Shown piece by piece: positions 1 through 8,000 of a stretch of 14,968 nucleotides of DNA. Position 1 is the stretch's first letter; each line of letters begins with the position of its first letter. Where the stretch lies: the NCBI GenBank assembly GCA_013695195.1, contig JACDAY010000056.1:1-14968 (forward strand). Direction: 5' to 3'. The translations under genes were made by a program, and so were the position numbers. The notes beneath the pieces are model-generated. The model saw only the letters and a program-made list of their open reading frames with translations. It made no database searches and had not been told where the DNA came from. This DNA comes from Blastocatellia bacterium. Its GTDB lineage: Bacteria > Acidobacteriota > Blastocatellia > Pyrinomonadales > Pyrinomonadaceae.

Positions 1-544
1 GCTTTATCGAGAACTGTTTAGCGATCTTGTAACCAAAATCGGTCGCGCCTATTTTTGGAAACGAAAGCCCGCCGGTCGCGATTACAAGACTTTCAGACGA
101 GAATTTTCCTCGATTTGATTCAAGCTCAAAAAGCCCGTTTTTTCGTAGGTTTTTGACAGAGCAATCAGTTTGAACTATCACCTTTGCTTTTTCGCATTCC
201 GTCAGCAGCATTTCAACTATCAAACGCGAGCTATCGCGGCAAAAAAGCTGTCCGAGCTTTTTTTCGTAGTATTCGATTTTGTGTTTTTTAACAAGCTCGG
301 TGAAATCCCCCGGCGTGTACCTGGCGAGCGCCGATTTGCAGAAATGGGGATTTCCGGAGATAAAATTTTCCGGCTTTGTATGAATGTTCGTAAAATTGCA
401 GCGGCCGCCGCCCGAGATAATTATCTTTCGCCCGACTTGAGCATTATGCTCGATCACCAGCGTCCGCCGGCCGCGTTTTCCCGCTTCGATCGCGCAAAAA
501 AGCCCCGCAGCTCCGCCGCCAATGACGATTACATCGTATTTCAT
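1..544 (-). CDS. HI0933-family NAD(P)/FAD-dependent oxidoreductase (partial, C-terminus off the left edge)
   Basis: This is the N-terminal 181 codons of a flavoprotein that reads leftward out of the window. I translated it directly from the reverse strand. It opens MKYDVIVIGGGAAGLFCAIE, a Rossmann dinucleotide-binding site with GGGAAG at residues 9-14. A second signature, SGGGRCNFTN, lies at residues 44-53, and the ATGGLSFPKIG block at about 156-166. Together these mark the HI0933/YhiN-type family of FAD-dependent oxidoreductases. In many genomes members are named aminoacetone oxidase-like or BaiN-like, and the physiological substrate is usually unknown. The family is about 400 residues long, so a little under half is present. 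The ATG at 544-542 follows the TAG stop of the upstream DinB-fold gene with no gap, so translation is probably coupled. The family call is firm; the reaction is not known. Confidence 0.9.
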   Translation of the reverse strand, partial: MKYDVIVIGGGAAGLFCAIEAGKRGRRTLVIEHNAQVGRKIIISGGGRCNFTNIHTKPENFISGNPHFCKSALARYTPGDFTELVKKHKIEYYEKKLGQLFCRDSSRLIVEMLLTECEKAKVIVQTDCSVKNLRKNGLFELESNRGKFSSESLVIATGGLSFPKIGATDFGYKIAKQFSIK

Positions 545-1057
545 CTATCTCAAATAACGGGTTCGCAGGATATTTATATGATGCGTGATGTGTCCTGCCA
601 TAATGTACGCAAGCGCCCGGACTGATATGCCGACGTTGTTTGCGGTACCTGTTCTAAGCCAGTCTTCATCACTTAGATTTTTGAAAAACAGCATATTTGC
701 ATTTCGGAGAAGCGCGAACTCTTCCAGAAGACCCGAAAAACTTCGAGAGTTGGAACGGGCATTTTCGATATAACCGTCCTGCTCAAAACCCTCGATGGGT
801 GTTTTGTCCGCGCGTGAAATGCGGAATATGCGGTAGGCAAACATACGTTCACCGTCAATCAAATGGCCTAACAGTTCCTTAATCGTCCATTTACCCTCAT
901 CGTAAGCCAACGCACCCTTTTCTTCAGGCATTTCGGCGAAAAGTTCCTGCAATTCGCCGGGTTGGCCCGCTAAAACGCCAAGAATGTCGTCGTTTTTTAC
1001 AAGGGAAATGTAGGTTTCGTAATATGGATCGTATTCGGAATTTTCGGGTTTGAACAT
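545..1057 (-). CDS. DinB-family (DinB/YfiT fold) protein
   Basis: This 170-residue protein has the features of the DinB/YfiT-like four-helix bundle family, which binds a divalent metal and includes thiol transferases and damage-induced proteins. The segment KWTIKELLGHLIDGERMFAY (residues 56-75) carries the first conserved histidine, H65. The C-terminal helix YIMAGHITHHINILR (151-165) holds H156, H159 and H160, the expected partner ligands. Length is normal for the family. There is no signal peptide, so it is cytoplasmic. The start ATG at 1057-1055 has no strong ribosome binding site. The TAG stop sits immediately before the ATG of the flavoprotein gene, suggesting a two-gene operon. The substrate cannot be read from the sequence, and the DinB name does not imply DNA repair. 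Confidence 0.9.
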   Translation of the reverse strand: MFKPENSEYDPYYETYISLVKNDDILGVLAGQPGELQELFAEMPEEKGALAYDEGKWTIKELLGHLIDGERMFAYRIFRISRADKTPIEGFEQDGYIENARSNSRSFSGLLEEFALLRNANMLFFKNLSDEDWLRTGTANNVGISVRALAYIMAGHITHHINILRTRYLR

Positions 1058-1081
1058 ATTGGTTTATTTTTTTTCAAATTT

Positions 1082-1174
1082 ACCACCGGAATAACTGAAA
1101 GCTGATAACTAATAATTTCTGAGGAACTCTTAATTTTCAGCTATTAGTTATCAGCTTTCAGTTATTCCGGTGGT
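1082..1174. repeat. Perfect 33-bp inverted repeat, MITE-like or REP-like intergenic element
   Basis: The left arm, 1082-1114, begins ACCACCGGAATAACTGAAAG. The right arm, 1142-1174, is its exact reverse complement and ends CTTTCAGTTATTCCGGTGGT. The spacer is 27 bases (1115-1141). The arms are themselves built from degenerate units such as TATCAGCTTTCAGTTA. It lies between two divergently transcribed genes, so it is not in the usual place for a terminator, and neither side has a run of T. A non-autonomous mobile element or a dispersed repeat is the simplest reading. A large transcribed hairpin is the alternative. Confidence 0.85.
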
Positions 1175-1264
1175 GGTCTTTCAACCGCAAATTGTGAAAC
1201 CGACGGTTTATCCCAGCAAACTCGAAATATAATTTACTTTACAGCAAAACACTTTTGTTTCAAC

Positions 1265-1292
1265 TTGCATCAAACAATTTTAATCGCATAAT
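1265..1292 (+). promoter_or_regulatory. Possible sigma70-type promoter for the yceI-like gene
   Basis: TTGCAT (1265-1270) and CATAAT (1287-1292) are separated by 16 bases. The -10 box matches the consensus at five of six positions, the -35 box at only three. It would give a leader of roughly 55-60 bases before the ATG at 1357. This is motif reading in an AT-rich region, so it is tentative. Confidence 0.3.
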
Positions 1293-1356
1293 TTCAAATA
1301 GGAACTAAGCACCCGTCGCTCCGGGCCGCGAGCGAATCGAATAGGAGAAAAATTTG

Positions 1357-2037
1357 ATGAAACGAGCTTCTTTTACAGTAATATTTGCATTTTTTGCACT
1401 CTTTATTTTTGCCGGCACGGGCGCCGAGGCAGTGAATAATTCGCTTGCCGAAAGATTTACGCTTGCCGGTGTCGTGCAGACTGGCGAATCAGGGACCTAC
1501 AGTTTTGACAAAGCTCATTCCTTTATCGGATTTAAGGTAAAACATATGGGGCTTATCGAGGTGCCGGGATTTTTTCGCGATTTTACGGGAACTGTCAATT
1601 ATGACTCGAAGGACACGGCCAAATCGACCGTCGAATTCACCGCAAAAGCGACAAGCGTGGACACCGGCGTCGAAGGCCGCGATAAGCATCTGCGAACCGT
1701 GGATTTTTTCGAAGTAGAAAAATATCCGGACGTTACGTTCAAGAGTACAAAGGTTGAAAAGAAGGGAAACAATTGGATAGTTACCGGCGACTTTACGATG
1801 AAGGGCGTGACGAAATCGGTATCGTTTCCATTCAATATTGCCGGATTTCTGCCAGCCGACCAGCGCAGCGGCGGCAAGATGGGAATCGCCGCCGAAACGA
1901 CGCTCAATCGCCGTGATTACGGCGTAAATTATGGCGGCAATCTGCCTGGCGGAACTGCTGTGCTGTCGGACGAAGTGAAGATCAATCTGCAGATCGAAGC
2001 AGGCAAGGCAAAGGAAAAACCGAAAGCTGCCGAATAA
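1357..2037 (+). CDS. Secreted YceI-family polyisoprenoid/lipid-binding protein
   Basis: The product is 226 residues with a clear signal peptide (residues 1-25, ending GTGAEA). The mature part shows the YceI lipocalin-like pattern: YSFDKAHSFIGFKVKHMG near the start, then RDKHLRTVDFFEVEKYPDV, a GDFTMKGVTKSVSFPF strand pair, and LNRRDYGVNYGG toward the end. Family members form a beta barrel that binds an isoprenoid or other amphiphile in the periplasm, and they are often induced by base, osmotic or acid stress. The C-terminus has a short Lys/Ala/Glu-rich tail. I chose the ATG at 1357 because AGGAG at 1343-1347 is nine bases upstream; an in-frame TTG at 1354 is less likely. It converges with the dipeptidase gene, leaving 32 bases between stops. 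The bound ligand is unknown. Confidence 0.93.
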   Translation: MKRASFTVIFAFFALFIFAGTGAEAVNNSLAERFTLAGVVQTGESGTYSFDKAHSFIGFKVKHMGLIEVPGFFRDFTGTVNYDSKDTAKSTVEFTAKATSVDTGVEGRDKHLRTVDFFEVEKYPDVTFKSTKVEKKGNNWIVTGDFTMKGVTKSVSFPFNIAGFLPADQRSGGKMGIAAETTLNRRDYGVNYGGNLPGGTAVLSDEVKINLQIEAGKAKEKPKAAE

Positions 2038-2069
2038 GTTAGAAAATCCGATTCCCCTGCCGTGAACTT

Positions 2070-2738
2070 TTACTTTATTTTTCCGATATCAGAAAAAGCG
2101 ATGTCGTAGATCGCATACTCTTCCCAATCCTTGTAATCGAAATGCCACCATTCATTGGCGTTGATGGTAAAGCCTTCGTTTTCCATGAATTTTCGCAGCA
2201 AATCGCGGTTCGCTCGTTCCTTGTCGGTACCACCGGTGTAATAAGGCGAAGCTCGCTCTGTGAATTCATCGTAACCCGATGGCATCGCGACCGGTTGGCC
2301 GGTTTTTAGATCGTAGATGCTAAGATCGACAGCGCAGCCTCGGTTGTGTTTCGATCCCTTTTCGGGGTTGGCGACGAATTTCCTTTTATCCTCCGACGTA
2401 ACTTCCCAAAAAAGTTTGGTGATCGTCCACGGCCGATAACCGTCGTATATGACAAGTCCCAAACCTAGTTTTTTCAGTTTTTTGTGGACGCGGAGCAGGG
2501 CTCTCGAGGCAGGTTTTTGTAGAAAGGCACGAGCTTCAGGGTAAACCTTTCTGCCGACAAAATTATTTTCGGATGCGTATCGGATATCTAGTTTAATTGT
2601 GTTATCTAGTTTGATGAGTTCTACCAAGCGGGCCTCATGTTTGTTGTCTTGTTTTGGCGGCGCATTCTGTGCAGATGCGTTTGAACAAAGGATAAAACAA
2701 ATCAGCGGAAGCGTATATCTTAGAAAATGCTTTATCAT
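2070..2738 (-). CDS. Secreted VanX/DdpX-like D-Ala-D-Ala dipeptidase (peptidase M15D)
   Basis: This 222-residue protein should hydrolyse D-alanyl-D-alanine in the periplasm. It has a signal peptide (about 1-23, ending NASA) and the M15 zinc-peptidase motifs. YDGYRPW (98-104) supplies the conserved arginine R102. SKHNRGCAVDLS (129-140) follows the SxHxxGxAxD pattern, giving zinc ligands H131 and D138. EWWHFDY (196-202) gives catalytic base E196 and ligand H199. All key residues are present and the length is normal. No VanH, VanA or VanS/R partner is nearby, so it is more plausibly a housekeeping murein-dipeptide recycling enzyme than a vancomycin-resistance determinant. It lies 54 bases downstream of a same-strand secreted-protein gene with no evident terminator between them, so co-transcription is possible. 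Confidence 0.92.
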   Translation of the reverse strand: MIKHFLRYTLPLICFILCSNASAQNAPPKQDNKHEARLVELIKLDNTIKLDIRYASENNFVGRKVYPEARAFLQKPASRALLRVHKKLKKLGLGLVIYDGYRPWTITKLFWEVTSEDKRKFVANPEKGSKHNRGCAVDLSIYDLKTGQPVAMPSGYDEFTERASPYYTGGTDKERANRDLLRKFMENEGFTINANEWWHFDYKDWEEYAIYDIAFSDIGKIK

Positions 2739-2792
2739 TCTTAAGCAAACTTATAAATTGGAGAGTGAAAAAATCAGCAAATAAAAGTTAAA

Positions 2793-3854
2793 TTACTGTT
2801 TCGGTTTTTCTTCCGGCGCGGGCCCTGAATCTTCCTCGACGATTATCACATCCGTTCCATATTTCTGGTAGCTTCTGAAACGGATCACATTCCTGCTTTC
2901 AAACAACTTCCCCAACCCCTGAACGGTGCCTCTGAAATCCGATAATATCGGAAGCAGGTGTTTTTCGCCCGATATGTCAACCAGATCGTAATCGATATAT
3001 TTAGTAACGGCTTTGACGGGAAAATCGCGGGCGATATCTGTTAGTTCATATTCGATCCGTAAAACCCGAAATGCATCGCGGTCGATCCAGATCTTTCCCT
3101 TTTCACCGGCCGGAGATGACTGATAGTTAGTGCCTTTTAAGCCGACACCGCCGTCTTTGTTGTTTGCCAGCGTGATCTCATAATGATAAACAATGCTTCG
3201 GCGGTTTCGCAAAACGTCGGTCGTAAGCACATCGAACTTGGTTTTGCTTTCAGGCTTAAAGATCTTATTCAGGTCCTCTACAAATTCCCCGCCTGATGTC
3301 GCACCGTCCAGACCGTTATAGCTGTTTTTTGTTTCGGAATTTACCTGAATACCATTTTTTGCCAGAACTTTATACTGTTCACCCTTTTCGCTGCTGTAAC
3401 TTACGGCAATGACCAGATTATCAAGCGGCTTCCAATTACCCGTTCCAGCATAGGCCTCTGAGCGGGAAATTAACTGCTTGACCACGAAATCCGGCATGTC
3501 AGCCATCAAAGCGAGAGTGTTCGCACGAGCCTTTTCCAGAATTTCCGCGGCTTCCAAAGCTGTTGGCAGTTTCGCGGCGTTCGGATTCTGACGGCGGCGG
3601 TCAGCTTCTTCGACGGCGCGTTTCAACTCTTCGTCGTTTTTGGCTTTTGAGCGCGTAAGCCCGCGTATGCCGTCCGTTAAAGTAAATTCGATCCCGCGTC
3701 GGCGCAAGGCATCGATTATCTCAACTTTTCCGCCAGGATTCTTTTGCAGGCCGTAGAGCATTTTAACATACTCCGACTGCGTCAGCGGTTTTTCCTGAGC
3801 GTATCCGAATTGGAACAATGACAAAACCAAAATTAAAAACAGAGCTTTTTTCAT
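2793..3854 (-). CDS. Secreted protein of unknown function, Acidobacteriota-type, with possible LolA/LolB-like fold
   Basis: I do not recognise a characterised homologue. From the ATG at 3854-3852 it is 353 residues and starts with a clean signal peptide, MKKALFLILVLSLFQFGYAQ. An upstream in-frame ATG at 3908 would add 18 residues ahead of the signal peptide and run into a repeat, so I rejected it; AGAAG directly precedes the chosen start. After the signal peptide comes a helical region (about 20-80, TQSEYVKMLYGL..., EIIDALRRRGIEFTLTDGIR, EEADRRRQNP) that resembles an N-terminal module I associate with Acidobacteriota secreted proteins. The C-terminal two thirds is beta-rich. GKIWIDRDAFRVLRIEYEL and the following strands resemble outer-membrane lipoprotein-sorting-type folds, and the tail is acidic/proline-rich. 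It is probably co-transcribed with the D-Ala-D-Ala dipeptidase downstream. The envelope location is well supported; the role is unknown. Confidence 0.8.
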   Translation of the reverse strand: MKKALFLILVLSLFQFGYAQEKPLTQSEYVKMLYGLQKNPGGKVEIIDALRRRGIEFTLTDGIRGLTRSKAKNDEELKRAVEEADRRRQNPNAAKLPTALEAAEILEKARANTLALMADMPDFVVKQLISRSEAYAGTGNWKPLDNLVIAVSYSSEKGEQYKVLAKNGIQVNSETKNSYNGLDGATSGGEFVEDLNKIFKPESKTKFDVLTTDVLRNRRSIVYHYEITLANNKDGGVGLKGTNYQSSPAGEKGKIWIDRDAFRVLRIEYELTDIARDFPVKAVTKYIDYDLVDISGEKHLLPILSDFRGTVQGLGKLFESRNVIRFRSYQKYGTDVIIVEEDSGPAPEEKPKQ

Positions 3855-3898
3855 TCTTCTAAATGATGCGCAAACGGCCAAATTCGTTGGATAATGTT

Positions 3899-3960
3899 CT
3901 GAGTTCACGCTCCAAGCGTGTGGTCTTCTGTCAGAACCGCCTGCGTGAGCGGGCTGGGTA
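3899..3960. repeat. Palindromic intergenic repeat, copy A
   Basis: It has a short hairpin (CACGCT 3906-3911, loop of three, AGCGTG 3915-3920) followed by the core TGTCAGAACCGCCTGCGTGA at 3929-3948, continuing to 3960. The core recurs at 8207-8237 with one substitution and a one-base indel. The hairpin arm with its flank CTGAGTTCACGCT also recurs, inverted, at 8245-8266. It behaves like a REP-type dispersed element. It lies just upstream of the secreted-protein gene start. Confidence 0.7.
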
Positions 3961-3996
3961 GTCTATTAGTAAAAAACTGAAGTTTAAACTTAGAAC

Positions 3997-4032
3997 AAAA
4001 AAAGAGAGATTCGTAAAAACCTCTCCTTTTTA
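3997..4032 (-). terminator. Probable rho-independent terminator after the PilZ-like gene
   Basis: Read on the minus strand, the segment gives an A/G-rich arm with GAGAG, a loop, CTCTC and then seven T residues. The stem is flanked by A-tract/T-tract pairing with one G-T wobble. It starts 27 bases after the stop of the PilZ-like gene. A/T symmetry means it could work weakly in both directions. Confidence 0.6.
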
Positions 4033-4058
4033 GTATAAAGACAACAAAGTTCACGGGC

Positions 4059-4460
4059 TTAATTAACCCATTCTTCGTCATAGTTTAAGTGCCAGTGCCT
4101 CGTAACCCATTTCTCGGCGGCGGTCATGGCGACCGTCCTCCATTTTTTCAAATTTTCCGAAATGGTAAGGGCCGCGAGCGGTTTGCTCGGGTCACGCTCG
4201 ACCCGGATTACCTGGGCAGATACTTCGATAATGGACCGCTCCTCGTCCAAAATCCTTAACGTAACCGCAGACCCGACGGGCGGCAGAACTTCGAGATTTA
4301 CCAGCGTACTGGTTTCACCGACGTTTTCCGTCGTGCCGTGTATCGAGATAGTTTCTCCGCTTTCCGAATCAATCCAGCTTGCCTGTACGGGCAGATTGGC
4401 AATGATCCGATGATGCAATGGCGTCTTGTATGATGATGTAGCATAACCTACTTGTGACAT
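4059..4460 (-). CDS. Small PilZ-like domain protein with degenerate c-di-GMP motifs
   Basis: From the ATG at 4460-4458 the product is 133 residues, cytoplasmic, with no membrane segment. A strong purine-rich ribosome binding site (AAGGGGGGAA) lies just upstream, so I prefer this start to the in-frame ATG at 4526. The pattern HHRIIANLPVQASW...TENVGETSTLVNLE...VGSAVTLRIL...VSAQVIRVERDPS follows the strand order of a PilZ barrel. The canonical RxxxR is only partly present (HRIIAN lacks the second arginine), and the [DN]xSxxG position reads ENVGETS. It may therefore not bind cyclic di-GMP, like other non-canonical PilZ proteins. The C-terminus ends in a Trp-rich tail (KWRTV...KWVTRHWHLNYDEEW). 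It is divergent from the large receptor gene. The fold call is moderate; the function is unknown. Confidence 0.65.
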   Translation of the reverse strand: MSQVGYATSSYKTPLHHRIIANLPVQASWIDSESGETISIHGTTENVGETSTLVNLEVLPPVGSAVTLRILDEERSIIEVSAQVIRVERDPSKPLAALTISENLKKWRTVAMTAAEKWVTRHWHLNYDEEWVN

Positions 4461-4844
4461 TAAATTCCCCCCTTTTTTCGATTGTAATTCGCGCAAAGGC
4501 TGAGTGTTGGATGCAATTCCCGGCATTTACGTCCGACAAATCTAAACCTTTTTTACAAAAAAGTCAACTTTCCTCAAAACCCGCAACTCATTGCGTCTAA
4601 ATCAGTTTCAAAACACGCGCGCGTTTTGAAGTCTGGCTGTTAACTATCATTTATCTTTTTTGAGAAATAGAACATTCTTCCAGGCTGTCCGAAAATAAAA
4701 ACTTTTATGTAACCCGAATGTAATCTGACGCCGTTAAATTATAAATTTCAAACAATGCGATAAATTGGCAGGGAGTTTTCGGAACTCAATTTGCGTTCAA
4801 TTAATCGTCCTTACCGATTTTCGTTGTGTTCGAATTTTTGAAGC

Positions 4845-4866
4845 ATTTATGGGAAATACCATAAAT
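4845..4866. promoter_or_regulatory. Operator-like inverted repeat upstream of the receptor gene
   Basis: ATTTATGG (4845-4852) and CCATAAAT (4859-4866) are exact reverse complements around the spacer GAAATA. An outer imperfect pair, TTACCGATTT (4811-4820) and AAATCCGGTAA (4863-4873), overlaps it. The size and symmetry suit a dimeric regulator site, but a chance palindrome in AT-rich DNA is possible. Confidence 0.35.
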
Positions 4867-4920
4867 CCGGTAAAGGTCTGCGAATACAACATTTACTTAT
4901 GTTACAAAACTGGATAGCGC

Positions 4921-4954
4921 TTTGAAACGATACAGAAATTTGTAAAGTTTCAAA
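4921..4954. promoter_or_regulatory. Inverted repeat TTTGAAAC/GTTTCAAA upstream of the receptor gene
   Basis: TTTGAAAC (4921-4928) and GTTTCAAA (4947-4954) are perfect reverse complements separated by 18 bases. The half-site GTTTCAAA also occurs at 4605-4612. It could be a pair of protein-binding half-sites or a leader hairpin. Confidence 0.3.
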
Positions 4955-5061
4955 TCCGAAAAGCAATATAAATATCCAAAATTCAAAATTTCCGATTTCC
5001 AATCAATTTATTAAACAAAGCAATTTTGCTATCAATATTTTAAATGAGGTCAAAAAATCAC

Positions 5062-8000
5062 ATGACTAAAAACTTTTCGATTAAATTTTTAACGTTGATC
5101 ATTCTAAGCCTGGTATTGGGTTTCGGGCAGGCATTTGCCCAATCCACGGTAACCGGCGGCATCAACGGCACGATCACCGACCCGCAGGGCGGCGTTGTTC
5201 CAAACGCGTCCATAACAGTTACAAACATCGGGACTAACGCGGCGGTTACCGTTAATGCCAGCTCAGACGGCGGCTACCGCGTCTTAAATCTTCAACCGGG
5301 AACTTATCGTGTCGAGACCACGGTTTCGGGCTTTGCGCCTGTTATGGCGGACAACATCATTGTCGAGGTCGGTGTAATAACAAGTGTAGACATACCCCTG
5401 ACGCTTGGGACGGCAACAGCGGAAGTGGAGATCACGGCTGAGGCACCGGTTATCAACACAAACGACAGCACCAACTCCAGAAACATTAACGAAACGTCGA
5501 TCAACGAGCTTCCGATCAATGGCCGCCGTGCATCCAGCTTTGTCCTGGCAACTCCGGGCGTTTCACCGGACGGTGGATTTGGCCTTATTAGCTTTCGCGG
5601 CATATCCGGCTTGCTTAACAACAGTACGGTCGATGGAGGCGACGATAATCAGGCGTTCTTTTCCGAAGCACGCGGCCGTACGCGTATTAGTTCTTCGATC
5701 AGCCAGGACGCAGTTCGCGAGTTCCAGGTAAATACGTCGAATTACTCGGCGGAATTTGGCCGGGCTGCGGGCGGCGTCGTAAATACGGTTACCAAAAGCG
5801 GAACTAATGACTTTCATGGTTCGGCCTTTTATTTCTTTCGTGATAACAAGTACGGAGCCAGAAACCCTTTGATCTTTCCGGGGCCGGGCAACCCCACCGG
5901 CAAACCTAAAGACGTGCGCCATCAGTTTGGCGGCTCAATTGGCGGCCCTGTAGTGAAGGATAATCTTTTCTTCTTCTTTAGTTATGACCAACAAAAACGT
6001 GATTTCCCCGGAGTGGCACAGCCGGGCAACGCTACTTTTCTTAATCCGATCACGGTTACGGGACTTACGCCGGCACAGGTTGCAGCCGGAATCAGTTATC
6101 TCCAGAATTTGACCGGCGTTGTGCCGCGAAGAGGAGATCAAACGCTCATTTTGCCAAAGATCGACTGGGTCATAAACGATAAGCACACATTTACTGCCGT
6201 TTATAATCGCCTTCGTTGGAATTCGCCGGCCGGTGTTCAAACCGCGGCGACCGTTACTCGCGGACGAACTTCTTTCGGCAGCGATATAGTAGCACTTGAC
6301 AGCTATAATTTCCGTCTGAACTCAGTCCTAACTCCTAGCATCATAAACGAAGCAAGATTTCAATACAGCCGCGATCTCGAACAGCAAATTGCCGACACGC
6401 CCGATCCTAGTGAGCCAACAACGGGCGGCGGTTTTCCGCCTTCGGCCTCTATCGCCGTTGGCGGCGGCATCACCATCGGCAAGCCAAACTTCTTAAATCG
6501 AAATGCGTATCCTGATGAAAAGCGGTGGCAGTTTGCCGATTCGGTAACATTGAACCGAGGCAAGCATACGATCAAGTTCGGCGCCGATATCAATCACGTT
6601 TCAGACACCCTTGCAAGTTTGTTTACGGAATCGGGCGCCTATTCTTACTCAACCCTGGCAAACTTTTTGTTGGACTTCAATATTCCGTCGACCAAGGCCT
6701 ACGCTAATTTTCAGCAGGGTTTTGGCCCGTTGGAATTTCAGTTTGTTACACGGGACTACAATTTTTTCTATCAGCACGATATTCGTGTGGATTCCAATTT
6801 AACTCTTAACATAGGATTGCGTTACGAATATCAGCAAAAGCCTGAGCCCCAACTGCCAAATCCCCGGGAGCCGCGAACGTCCGTATTCCCGGCGGATAAA
6901 AACAATTTCGGTCCGCGGGTCGGCTTTGCTTACTCTTTCGGCGACAATAACGAGAACGTAATTCGTTCAGGTTACGGGATGTTTTATGGCCGCATCACCA
7001 ATTCGGCGATCTCGAATGCAATTACCAATACCGGCCTTGCCGCAGGACAACGAACCTTCTTTACCACTCCGAATGCTACGAGTCCGACATATCCGAATGT
7101 TCTTCCGGCGTTCCCATCAAGCGGGAGTAGTTTCGGAGGCGATATAATCGTATTTGCCCGGGGAATACAAAACCCGCGAATACATCAACTCGATCTCATT
7201 TATGAAAGGCAAATAAGCAGAAACACCGCGATATCATTCACCGGAATGATAAGTCACGGGCAATATTTGCCTTATTTTATCGACACAAACCTGAACCCAC
7301 CGACTGCAGCGACGGCTTTCACATTTAACGGCGGCCCGCTTGGCGGGACAACCTTTATCGCTCCTAGATTCACAGGCCCGCGCCCCAACACGAATTTTGG
7401 ACGTATCACCGAAATAAGCAGTAACGTTTCGTCGGATTATTACGGGTTTGTCGCACAACTTAATCGCCGTATGACTAATGGAATTCAATTCCAAACAAGT
7501 TACACATTTTCGTCCGCAGAAGACAACGGACAGAATTCGCAAACATTTACGACAGCGAATAGTCCGTTGAATCCATTCGATCTGGATATTGAGCGTGGGC
7601 GTTCAAACTTTGACGTGCCGCATCGTTTTGTTGCAAGCGTGATTTTTGCTCCGACAAACTTGTTTGGGTTAGGGAATGGTTCGCGGGTCGGCAAGGCGAT
7701 TCTCGGTGGTTGGTCGGTCGCACCGATCGTAACTGCTTCGTCCGGATTTACTTATTCCGGAACTACACAGAGCTCAATCATCGGATTGACAAGCTCAGGC
7801 GTACTCGGAGCAGGCGGCTCAAGCAGAATACCGGGTCTTGCTCCAAATACCTTTAGAACGCCTAGTATATTTAACATTGATCTCAGGCTTTCCAAACGCT
7901 TCCGCTTTACCGAAACGATGAACCTCGAGTTTTTGGCCGAAGCATTCAATTTACTTAATCGGTTCCACACGACGGGTATTAACTCGACGATGTATAACTT

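Larger units (their letters stand above)
4461..5061. promoter_or_regulatory. 600-bp AT-rich divergent intergenic region before the receptor gene
   Basis: I see no gene here. It must hold the promoters of the PilZ-like gene (leftward) and the receptor (rightward), but no -35/-10 pair stands out. It contains three inverted repeats: TTCAAAAC/GTTTTGAA around an alternating CG core (4607-4630), ATTTATGG/CCATAAAT with a six-base spacer (4845-4866), and TTTGAAAC/GTTTCAAA with an 18-base spacer (4921-4954). The word GTTTCAAA or its complement occurs in the first and third. The receptor probably has a long leader. Confidence 0.5.

Noticed and set aside
170..625. A 151-codon plus-strand open frame
   Set aside because: It is antisense to the HI0933-type flavoprotein, whose motifs are unambiguous on the other strand.
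1301..1320. GGAACT followed by CGTC as an ECF-sigma promoter before yceI
   Set aside because: The two boxes are only about seven bases apart, far less than the usual 16-17.
1310..1350. Similarity between the leader before yceI (GCGAGCGAATCGAA) and the leader before DUF4331 (GCGAGCGATGCGAATCGAA near 13444)
   Set aside because: The match is short and needs a gap; it could be chance in moderately GC-rich leaders, so I do not call it a shared element.
2070..2738. Vancomycin-resistance cassette, because of the VanX-like enzyme
   Set aside because: No VanH, VanA, VanS or VanR gene is near. The enzyme alone fits D-Ala-D-Ala recycling.
3855..3908. An 18-residue N-terminal extension of the secreted unknown protein
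   Set aside because: It would place residues before a clean signal peptide and start inside the palindromic repeat.
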